Source: Candidatus Latescibacterota bacterium
GTDB taxonomy: Bacteria > Latescibacterota > MVCY01
Assembly: GCA_030608245.1 (NCBI GenBank)
Contig: JAUWEO010000146.1
Coordinates: forward strand, 1-5,027
Reading direction: 5' to 3'
Length of the DNA: 5,027 nt
Shown: positions 1 through 5,027 of the stretch, in pieces
How positions within the stretch are numbered: the first letter of the stretch is position 1
Layout of the letters: each line of letters starts with the position of its first letter
Translations under genes and position numbers: made by a program
Notes under the pieces: generated by a model
Databases searched by the model: none
Told to the model about the DNA's origin: nothing
The model's input: the letters and a program-made list of their open reading frames with translations, nothing else

Positions 1-53
1 ACGGTCTCATAGATGAGATCATCGTCAGCAGAACTCCGAAAAAGAAAAAATGA
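1..53 (+). CDS. clpP: ATP-dependent Clp protease proteolytic subunit ClpP, C-terminal tail (5' truncated by window edge)
   Basis: Only the last 16 complete codons are in the window. They lie in the frame starting at base 3 and read GLIDEIIVSRTPKKKK before a TGA at 51-53. A (Y)GLIDEII ending followed by a short basic tail is typical of the ClpP C-terminus; the bases before it (..AC) would allow the usual Tyr codon. ClpP is the cytosolic serine protease that forms two stacked heptameric rings and degrades substrates unfolded by ClpX or ClpA/ClpC. The catalytic Ser-His-Asp residues lie upstream of the window and cannot be checked. The stop overlaps the clpX start as ATGA, and clpP-clpX is a very common bacterial gene pair, which strongly supports so short a fragment. 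The four-lysine tail comes from an A-rich run. The main uncertainty is how little sequence is visible. Confidence 0.85.
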   Translation, partial: GLIDEIIVSRTPKKKK

Positions 54-1306
54 ACAAACGAACTGCCAAAACGAATCTGGTGTGCTCATTTTGTGGACGT
101 ACTGCCGATCAGGTAGGGAGGTTGATAACTGGTTCTAATGCCTGTATCTGCAATGAATGCGTGCAAGTTTGTAATGGCATCTTGGGCGGAGAAATTCAGC
201 AGAAGTCCACCTTGCTTAAGCTGGACGAGCTGCCTGCTCCTCAGCAGATAAAGGAGAAGTTAGCTGGATACATCATCGGGCAAGAAAAAGCCAAAAAAAC
301 TGTCTCTGTGGCTGTTTACAACCATTACAAGCGGATTCAGTCAGAGCCGGCAGCCGATGATGTAGAGTTAGAAAAGAGCAACATCCTGTTGATCGGGCCC
401 ACAGGAACGGGTAAGACCTTGATGGCCCAGACTCTGGCGAAATTCCTTCAGGTCCCATTTTCCATTGCCGACGCTACCACTCTCACCGAAGCTGGCTATG
501 TAGGTGAAGATGTGGAAAATATATTAGTGCATCTGCTTCAGGCAGCAGACTATGATGTCGCCAGGGCAGAGAACGGCATTATCTACATAGATGAACTCGA
601 TAAGATTGCCCGCAAGGAGGGAGCCAGTCCCTCTATTACCAGGGATGTGTCTGGGGAAGGGGTACAGCAGTCCTTGTTAAAAATATTGGAGGGCACAGTG
701 GCCAATGTCCCTCCTCGAGGCGGCCGCAAACACCCAGAACAACCGTTAGTCGCTATTAATACTAAAAATATTCTCTTCATTGCCGGAGGTGTCTTCCAGG
801 GGTTGGAGAAGATCGTAATGCAGCGCATAGGAAAGAAAACCATGGGCTTCGGCGCCGAGGTGGCAATCAAGAACGAGCACACCATCGGTCAGATTCTGTC
901 TCAGGTGGAACCGGAAGACCTTCTCAAGTTCGGCCTTATCCCTGAACTGGTTGGACGCCTACCTCTGGTCTGTGCCTTCGAGGAGTTGGACAAAGATGCC
1001 CTGATGAGAATACTGTTGGACCCCAAAGATGCCCTGACCAAGCAGTACCAGAAGTTCTTCCAAATGGACGGGGTAAGGCTTGTTTTTGAAGAGCCAGCCT
1101 TGCGGGAGGTGGTACGGATAACTCAGAAAAGAGGCACTGGCGCCAGAGGGCTAAGATCAGTCATAGAAAACGCTATGCTGGACATTATGTATCAGCTTCC
1201 CTCTAAAACTGATGTTCGGGAGTGCATAATAACCAAGAAAGTAATTGAGAAAAAAGCGGAACCAAGATATGTGATCAAGAGATATAGAGCCAAGAAAACA
1301 GCATAG
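50..1306 (+). CDS. clpX: ATP-dependent Clp protease ATP-binding subunit ClpX (AAA+ unfoldase)
   Basis: ClpX is the hexameric cytosolic AAA+ unfoldase that recognises degradation tags, unfolds substrates and threads them into ClpP. The 418-residue protein is full length for the family and has every expected element in order. The N-terminal zinc-binding domain has C12, C15, C34 and C37. Walker A GPTGTGKT is at 116-123, the substrate-gripping pore-1 loop GYVG at 149-152, and Walker B at 178-182 with D181 and E182. The RKH pore-entrance loop is at 226-228, the arginine in ELVGR at R303, and sensor 2 GARGLR at 365-369 with R366. The ClpP-docking loop reads MGF (265-267), where IGF or LGF is more usual; MGF keeps the hydrophobic-Gly-Phe pattern. 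The ATG at 50 shares ATGA with the clpP stop. No good Shine-Dalgarno precedes it, only A-rich sequence, so translation is probably coupled to clpP. The N-terminus matches family starts just before the zinc finger. No lon follows, unlike in many bacteria. Confidence 0.98.
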   Translation: MNKRTAKTNLVCSFCGRTADQVGRLITGSNACICNECVQVCNGILGGEIQQKSTLLKLDELPAPQQIKEKLAGYIIGQEKAKKTVSVAVYNHYKRIQSEPAADDVELEKSNILLIGPTGTGKTLMAQTLAKFLQVPFSIADATTLTEAGYVGEDVENILVHLLQAADYDVARAENGIIYIDELDKIARKEGASPSITRDVSGEGVQQSLLKILEGTVANVPPRGGRKHPEQPLVAINTKNILFIAGGVFQGLEKIVMQRIGKKTMGFGAEVAIKNEHTIGQILSQVEPEDLLKFGLIPELVGRLPLVCAFEELDKDALMRILLDPKDALTKQYQKFFQMDGVRLVFEEPALREVVRITQKRGTGARGLRSVIENAMLDIMYQLPSKTDVRECIITKKVIEKKAEPRYVIKRYRAKKTA

Positions 1307-1308
1307 AA

Positions 1309-1328
1309 AAGTACAATAAGAGGTACTT
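1309..1328 (+). other. Weak inverted repeat in the clpX-aminotransferase gap
   Basis: AAGTAC (1309-1314) and GTACTT (1323-1328) can pair as a 6-bp stem with an 8-base loop, starting three bases after the clpX stop. An alternative 5-bp stem, ATAAG (1316-1320) with CTTAT (1326-1330), would exclude it. The stem is A/T-rich and no T-run follows, so it does not meet the criteria for an intrinsic terminator. It could be a minor RNA-processing or operator-like element, or chance. It sits in the longest non-coding stretch of the window (49 bases). No recognisable -35/-10 pair was found in that gap. Confidence 0.25.
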
Positions 1329-1344
1329 ATCAGCTTAAGCAAGA

Positions 1345-1350
1345 AGGAGA
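1345..1350 (+). promoter_or_regulatory. Ribosome binding site for the aminotransferase gene
   Basis: AGGAGA lies 5 bases before the GTG at 1356. It supports this non-ATG start, which also gives the family-typical N-terminus (TPGPT shortly after the start). No ATG in the right place competes with it. Confidence 0.8.
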
Positions 1351-1355
1351 AAACA

Positions 1356-2486
1356 GTGAAAAAGCGTTTGTCCACACCTGGACCTACCACTGTCCCGGAG
1401 AGTGTGTTGTTAAAGATGGCCGAGCCTATCATTCACCACCGCTCTGCCGAATATGGCGAACTTTTTGCCCAAATCAACCAAGGTCTGAAGTATCTGTTTC
1501 AAACTGAAAACGAGGTGCTCACATTCACCTCCTCTGGAACCGGAGCAATGGAGGCAGCAGTGGTAAACCTCTTATCTCCAGGAGATAAGGTGCTGGTGGT
1601 GCGAGGAGGGAAGTTTGGGGAAAGATGGGCCGAGATCTGCACCGCCTACGGGGTTCAGGTTGAGCCCCTCGACGTGGAGTGGGGACATGCAGTGGACCCG
1701 CAGCAGATAGCCGCAAAACTTGAAGCTGTTCCAGAGATTAGAACGGTTTTCACTACTCACAGTGAGACCTCCACGGGGGTCATAAATGATATTGAAGCCA
1801 TCGGCCAGATAGTGAGGGAACACTCGGTTCTTCTGGTAGTCGACGGCATTACCAGCATTGGCACCCACCGGTTTTTGCCCGACCAGTGGCACATCGATGT
1901 GGCAGTCACCGGTTCCCAGAAAGGATTGATGCTCTCTCCAGGGCTGGCCTTTGCCTCGGTGAGCCAGAAGGCCTGGGAAATGGTCAAGTCATCAAATTTG
2001 CCCAAATATTACTGGAGCTTCTCGGCGGCAAAGAAATTCCTAACTAAGAACCAGAATCCTTATACCCCGGCAGTATCGCTCTTAGTGGGGTTGAAAAAGT
2101 CGCTGGAGATGATCCAAGAAGAAGGATTGGAAAATATCTGGGCCCGACACCAGCGGCACGCCCAGGCAACCAGAGCGGCAGTTCGGGCCTTGGGGCTGGA
2201 GGTATTTGCCAAGAATCCCTCGAATATCCTCACCATTGTGAGGGTACCGGAGGGAATAGACGGAAAGCTTCTGTTGAAGACCATTCGCACCAAGTACGGG
2301 ATCACGATGGCAGGTGGACAGGCAGCGCTTGCCGGCAAGGTAGTGAGAATCTCTCATATGGGATACATAGATGACTTTGACATCTTAACAGCAATTGCGG
2401 CCCTAGAGAGGGGGCTTAAAGACCTGGAGTGGCAGCTCGAACTCGGCTCCGGGGTAACCGCGGCACAACAAGTGTTAGGAGAATAA
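1356..2486 (+). CDS. Class V PLP-dependent aminotransferase (alanine/serine-glyoxylate or phosphoserine aminotransferase-like)
   Basis: This is a fold-type I, class V aminotransferase of the alanine-glyoxylate / serine-pyruvate branch, 376 residues, near the usual length of about 360-390. Visible motifs are the N-terminal TPGPT (7-11); HHRS (27-30); SSGTGA (59-64), which contacts the PLP phosphate; HSETSTG; the Asp in VVDGITS (D163), expected to pair with the pyridine nitrogen; TGSQKG with the Schiff-base lysine K189; and RISHMG with R331, expected to bind the substrate carboxylate (many relatives have RIGHMG). The enzyme transfers an amino group between an amino acid and a 2-oxo acid in the cytosol. 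Lying 10 bases upstream of serA, it may act in serine metabolism, most simply by making phosphoserine from 3-phosphohydroxypyruvate with glutamate in place of SerC. It could instead use serine or alanine with glyoxylate or pyruvate, and sequence alone does not settle this. The GTG start is set by a good ribosome binding site. Family assignment is firm; substrate is inferred. Confidence 0.93.
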   Translation: MKKRLSTPGPTTVPESVLLKMAEPIIHHRSAEYGELFAQINQGLKYLFQTENEVLTFTSSGTGAMEAAVVNLLSPGDKVLVVRGGKFGERWAEICTAYGVQVEPLDVEWGHAVDPQQIAAKLEAVPEIRTVFTTHSETSTGVINDIEAIGQIVREHSVLLVVDGITSIGTHRFLPDQWHIDVAVTGSQKGLMLSPGLAFASVSQKAWEMVKSSNLPKYYWSFSAAKKFLTKNQNPYTPAVSLLVGLKKSLEMIQEEGLENIWARHQRHAQATRAAVRALGLEVFAKNPSNILTIVRVPEGIDGKLLLKTIRTKYGITMAGGQAALAGKVVRISHMGYIDDFDILTAIAALERGLKDLEWQLELGSGVTAAQQVLGE

Positions 2487-2493
2487 GGGGGAG
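2486..2493 (+). promoter_or_regulatory. Ribosome binding site for serA (TTG start)
   Basis: AGGGGGAG begins on the last base of the aminotransferase stop codon and ends 3 bases before the TTG at 2497. Together with the typical SerA N-terminus that follows (KVLISDPVD), it supports TTG as the true start. Confidence 0.75.
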
Positions 2494-2496
2494 AAT

Positions 2497-4074
2497 TTGA
2501 AGGTTCTGATAAGCGACCCAGTCGACCGGCAATGCATAGAAATCTTAGAGAGAGAAAACCTTGAGGTAGATGCTCGGACTCATTTGTCGCCTGAAGAGTT
2601 AAAACAGGCCATTGGCCAGTATTCTGCATTGATTGTCAGAAGCGGCACCAAGGTCACGGCTGATGTTATCCAAAGAGCCCAAAATATGAAGGTAATCGGC
2701 AGGGCTGGCAGTGGCGTGGACAACATCGATGTCGCCGCCGCCACCAAACAGGGAATAGTTGTGATGAACACCCCAGGGGGGAACACCATCTCAGCAGCAG
2801 AGCACACCCTATCCCTGCTCCTTGCTCTCTCCAGAAATATCCCCCAGGCAATGCAATCCCTGCAGCAGGGCAAGTGGGAGCGAAAGAAATACACTGGGGT
2901 AGAGATCTACGAAAAAGTGCTGGGAATTATAGGATTAGGAAAGGTGGGAAGAGAGGTCGCCCTGCGTGCCAACGGCTTAGGGATGAAACTGTTGGGCTAC
3001 GATCCCTTCATCTCTGAGGAGATAACAGCAAAAATCGGAGTCAAGTTAGTAAATTTAGACGAAATATATTCTCGATCTGACTACATCACCGTCCACACTC
3101 CCTTAACCAAAGAGACCAAGCACCTGATATCCGATGCCGAGCTAAAGAGGTGTAAACAGGGCGTGAGGATAGTCAACTGTGCCCGGGGGGGAGTGGTAGA
3201 TGAAGCAGCTTTGCTCAGAGCGCTGGAGAGCGGAAAGGTTGCCGGGGTTGCACTGGATGTCTTCGAGGAAGAATCTCCTGCAGACAACCCTCTGATACAG
3301 CACGAGAAGGTAGTTTGCACTCCCCACTTAGGTGCCTCCACCCGTGAGGCCCAGGCCAATGTTGCCCTCCAGATTGCCGAGCAGGTGGCTGATGCCTTGG
3401 TGAGAGATAACATCCGCAATGCCTTAAATCTTCCCTATGTTGAACCCAGTATTTATCAGGCCCTTCAACCCTATCTGCTCCTGACCGAAAAGATCGGCTC
3501 CCTTCTCGCTCAACTCACTGACGGGCACCTTCAGAAGATATCTGTCGAATACTGCGGCGATGTCTTAGCCTACCCCGCCTCTCCCCTTACCTCCTCTCTC
3601 CTGAAGGGAATATTCCAGAAGATCGGAGAGGGAACGGTCAACTTAGTGAATGTCCCGGTAATCGCCAAAGAGAGAGGGGTGGGAATAGAGGAAACCAGAT
3701 CAAGCGAACACAAGGACTTCTCTAATCTTATTACTGTGAAGTATCTGACCAACAAGGGAGAGCATCTTCTCTCCGGAACTGTTTTCGGCAAAAATGACCT
3801 CAGAATCGTAACAATGGATGGATATCGTTTTGACGCCTGGCCCCAGGGCGATATGCTCATCTGCACCAGCGAGGATGTGCCGGGGGTCATTGGAAGTATA
3901 GGCACCATCTTGGGGAATGAGGGCATTAACATCGCCCGAATGTCTTGGGCCAGAGAAGAGAATGGCCAAAAGGCAATGACAATGTTGAATGTCGACTCTC
4001 CCATCCCCGATGAGATATTAGAAGAGATCCTCTCTGAAAAACATGTGCTGTGGGTGAAGAGAGTCGCTCTTTAA
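2497..4074 (+). CDS. serA: D-3-phosphoglycerate dehydrogenase, long form with ASB and ACT domains
   Basis: SerA catalyses the NAD+-dependent oxidation of 3-phosphoglycerate to 3-phosphohydroxypyruvate, the first step of the phosphorylated serine pathway, in the cytosol. The 525-residue protein has the long three-part layout: a catalytic/NAD-binding region (about 1-315), an intervening ASB-type domain (about 318-450) and a C-terminal ACT domain (about 452-525). The Rossmann motif GLGKVG is at 146-151, with the NAD-ribose aspartate D169 in GYDP. The catalytic triad is R230 (NCARGG), E259 (DVFEEES) and H277 (TPHLGAST); its 29- and 18-residue spacing matches other long-form enzymes. The usual EP after the catalytic Glu is ES here, a mild variation. 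The ACT motif DVPGVIGSIG (460-469), followed by GINIARM, resembles serine-binding ACT domains, so feedback inhibition by serine is likely. Translation starts at TTG, 10 bases after the aminotransferase stop, suggesting one transcript. Family assignment is very secure. Confidence 0.97.
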   Translation: MKVLISDPVDRQCIEILERENLEVDARTHLSPEELKQAIGQYSALIVRSGTKVTADVIQRAQNMKVIGRAGSGVDNIDVAAATKQGIVVMNTPGGNTISAAEHTLSLLLALSRNIPQAMQSLQQGKWERKKYTGVEIYEKVLGIIGLGKVGREVALRANGLGMKLLGYDPFISEEITAKIGVKLVNLDEIYSRSDYITVHTPLTKETKHLISDAELKRCKQGVRIVNCARGGVVDEAALLRALESGKVAGVALDVFEEESPADNPLIQHEKVVCTPHLGASTREAQANVALQIAEQVADALVRDNIRNALNLPYVEPSIYQALQPYLLLTEKIGSLLAQLTDGHLQKISVEYCGDVLAYPASPLTSSLLKGIFQKIGEGTVNLVNVPVIAKERGVGIEETRSSEHKDFSNLITVKYLTNKGEHLLSGTVFGKNDLRIVTMDGYRFDAWPQGDMLICTSEDVPGVIGSIGTILGNEGINIARMSWAREENGQKAMTMLNVDSPIPDEILEEILSEKHVLWVKRVAL

Positions 4075-4077
4075 TGC

Positions 4078-4083
4078 AAGGAG
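4078..4083 (+). promoter_or_regulatory. Ribosome binding site for rnfA
   Basis: AAGGAG lies 9 bases before the ATG at 4093, inside the 18-base gap after serA. The gap is too short for a separate promoter, so any promoter for rnfA would have to lie within serA or further upstream. Confidence 0.8.
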
Positions 4084-4092
4084 CCTAAGAAA

Positions 4093-4674
4093 ATGCATCA
4101 ACTTTTCGTGATTTTCGTTGCGGCTGTCTTAGTCAACAACTTCGTGTTGGTGAGGTTTCTGGGGATATGCCCATTCTTAGGAGTCTCCAAACGCATTGAA
4201 ACCGCACTGGGAATGGGCCTGGCCGTAATCTTCGTCATGACCCTTGCTTCAGTAGGAACTCACTTAGTCTATTCTTTTATCTTAGTGCCTCATAACTTGC
4301 AGATTTTAGAGTATGTGGCCTTTATTCTGGTCATCGCTTCTTTGGTACAGTTTGTGGAGACAATTCTTCGGAAAATGACCCCTGCTCTTTATCAAGCTCT
4401 GGGGATATACCTGCCTTTGATCACCACTAACTGTGCAATCTTAGGTCTGGCATTGCTGAATGTGATCAAGGGCTATAACTTACTTCAATGCCTTATCTTT
4501 GCAATAGGGGCTGGGGTGGGGTTCACTATAGCCTTAGTGATAATGGCTGGGATAAGGGAACGGCTGGAGTTCTCCGACATCCCTCAGTCCTTGCGGGGTG
4601 TTCCTATAGCGCTGATTGTTGCCGGAATTCTCTCTATGGCGTTTCTGGGATTTTCTGGACTGGTTAAGTTGTGA
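4093..4674 (+). CDS. rnfA: Rnf/Rsx electron transport complex subunit RnfA
   Basis: RnfA is an integral inner-membrane subunit of the Rnf complex, which couples electron transfer between ferredoxin and NAD+ to Na+ or H+ translocation. It is homologous to NqrE of the Na+-translocating NADH:quinone reductase. The 193-residue length is normal for the family. About six hydrophobic segments are visible, near 4-24, 38-60, 71-92, 100-122, 132-153 and 170-190. Two family-conserved cysteine motifs are present: GICPFLG with C26, and TTNCAILG with C114. In Rnf/Nqr these cysteines, with their counterparts in the paired subunit (RnfE/NqrD), hold an intramembrane iron-sulfur centre. The conserved NNFVL (15-19) and GIRERLE (153-159) segments also fit. 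The gene begins 18 bases after serA with a good ribosome binding site and is followed 13 bases later by rnfB. RnfE is a paralogue, but the N-terminal VLVNNFVLVRFLG and the rnfB neighbour favour RnfA. Confidence 0.95.
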   Translation: MHQLFVIFVAAVLVNNFVLVRFLGICPFLGVSKRIETALGMGLAVIFVMTLASVGTHLVYSFILVPHNLQILEYVAFILVIASLVQFVETILRKMTPALYQALGIYLPLITTNCAILGLALLNVIKGYNLLQCLIFAIGAGVGFTIALVIMAGIRERLEFSDIPQSLRGVPIALIVAGILSMAFLGFSGLVKL

Positions 4675-4678
4675 CCTG

Positions 4679-4685
4679 AGGGGAG
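4679..4685 (+). promoter_or_regulatory. Ribosome binding site for rnfB
   Basis: AGGGGAG lies just after the rnfA stop and ends 2 bases before the ATG at 4688. The spacing is short but the match is good, and the resulting N-terminus has the expected membrane anchor. Confidence 0.65.
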
Positions 4686-4687
4686 AT

Positions 4688-5027
4688 ATGGAGAGTACAT
4701 TGTTGCCTGCCGTTTTGTGGTTAGCGATTCTGGGAGGGGGCTTTGGGGCAGTTTTGGCCTGGGCTTCTCAGAGGTTTGCCGTAGAAGAAGACCCTCGAGT
4801 GGAGGAGGTCCTGGAGATGCTCCCCGGGGTAAACTGTGGCGGCTGCGGTTGTCCTGGCTGTCGTGAATTCGCCTTGGCAGTGGTGGAAGGCAAAACCACT
4901 CCTGGAGCCTGTGTGGCAGGAAACTCTGAGATGGTTCTAGAAATCTGCAATCTTCTGGGACTGAAGGCGGAAGATCAGCTCCCAATGGTAGCAGTCGTTC
5001 ATTGCCAGGGGGAAAAGAAAAGGGCAC
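4688..5027 (+). CDS. rnfB: Rnf/Rsx electron transport complex subunit RnfB, N-terminal part (3' truncated by window edge)
   Basis: The reading frame is open from the ATG to the window end: 113 codons plus one base. RnfB is the membrane-anchored iron-sulfur subunit that passes electrons between ferredoxin and the membrane part of Rnf. The order seen fits: a hydrophobic anchor (about 5-26, with GGGFGA at 16-21), a short acidic linker (VEEDPRVEEV), then the 4Fe-4S domain LPGVNCGGCGCPGC with ligands C50, C53 and C58 and probably C75 (GAC). It continues into VAVVHCQG (101-108), a segment seen in many anaerobe-type RnfB proteins before the ferredoxin-like repeats. C55 is an extra cysteine inside the cluster motif, where Tyr or Phe is common; C87 and C106 are further cysteines. 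The two C-terminal ferredoxin domains should lie beyond the window, so total length is unknown. A relative such as an NADH-ferredoxin electron-transfer protein is much less likely beside rnfA. Confidence 0.93.
   Translation, partial: MESTLLPAVLWLAILGGGFGAVLAWASQRFAVEEDPRVEEVLEMLPGVNCGGCGCPGCREFALAVVEGKTTPGACVAGNSEMVLEICNLLGLKAEDQLPMVAVVHCQGEKKRA

Noticed and set aside
583..885. Minus-strand open frame of 100 codons opposite clpX
   Set aside because: It is antisense to the Walker B, RKH and docking-loop region of clpX, where the plus-strand protein is highly conserved. No independent evidence supports it.
1309..1328. Intrinsic terminator after clpX
   Set aside because: The stem is only 6 bp and A/T-rich, and no run of T follows, so it is kept only as a weak inverted repeat.
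3184..3192. G-run in serA as a possible phase-variable or frameshift site
   Set aside because: The run of seven G (3185-3191) encodes the conserved catalytic-arginine segment ARGG and the frame is intact on both sides. Nothing suggests programmed slippage.
3570..4004. Minus-strand open frame of 144 codons opposite serA
   Set aside because: It is fully antisense to the conserved ASB and ACT domains of serA, shows no recognisable domain, and has no supported ribosome binding site or context.
4584..5027. Minus-strand open frame of 147 codons opposite rnfA/rnfB
   Set aside because: It lies antisense to clear rnfA and rnfB coding sequence, its protein is low-complexity and rich in Pro/Ser/Arg, and it matches no family I recognise. 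It is a shadow of the plus-strand genes.
1..5027. A previously undescribed system (defence, mobile element or novel operon)
   Set aside because: Every gene belongs to a well-characterised housekeeping or energy family, with intact motifs and no unknown gene between them. Only the neighbourhood is mildly unusual.

Overview
The window carries six codirectional plus-strand genes with almost no intergenic DNA, two of them cut by the window edges. In order: the C-terminal tail of clpP (ends at 53), clpX (50-1306), a class V PLP aminotransferase (1356-2486), serA with a C-terminal ACT domain (2497-4074), rnfA (4093-4674), and the 5' part of rnfB (4688 to the window end). Successive junctions are a 4-base overlap and gaps of 49, 10, 18 and 13 bases. 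No RNA gene, mobile element, CRISPR array or convincing terminator was seen, and no non-coding stretch exceeds 49 bases. Start codons are ATG (clpX, rnfA, rnfB), GTG (aminotransferase) and TTG (serA). All but clpX have a purine-rich Shine-Dalgarno sequence.

Three functional modules sit side by side. The first is the ClpXP unfoldase-protease: ClpX unfolds tagged substrates and feeds them to ClpP. The second is serine metabolism: SerA oxidises 3-phosphoglycerate to 3-phosphohydroxypyruvate, and the aminotransferase could supply the next, transamination step in place of a standard SerC. The third is the start of an Rnf (Rsx) ion-translocating ferredoxin:NAD+ oxidoreductase, of which only the membrane subunit RnfA and the N-terminus of the iron-sulfur subunit RnfB are inside the window. 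The modules look linked by gene packing rather than by a shared pathway. The one inferable metabolic link is that SerA produces NADH while Rnf interconverts NADH and reduced ferredoxin.

The organism is a bacterium, given ClpXP and Shine-Dalgarno sites. Rnf with compact mixed gene strings fits an anaerobe or facultative anaerobe. Base composition appears moderate, near 50% GC by eye. The phylum cannot be fixed from the sequence alone; an uncultured anaerobic lineage is possible but is only a guess. All the genes belong to well-known families. I see no undescribed system here; the points of interest are the gene neighbourhood and a few residue-level variations.
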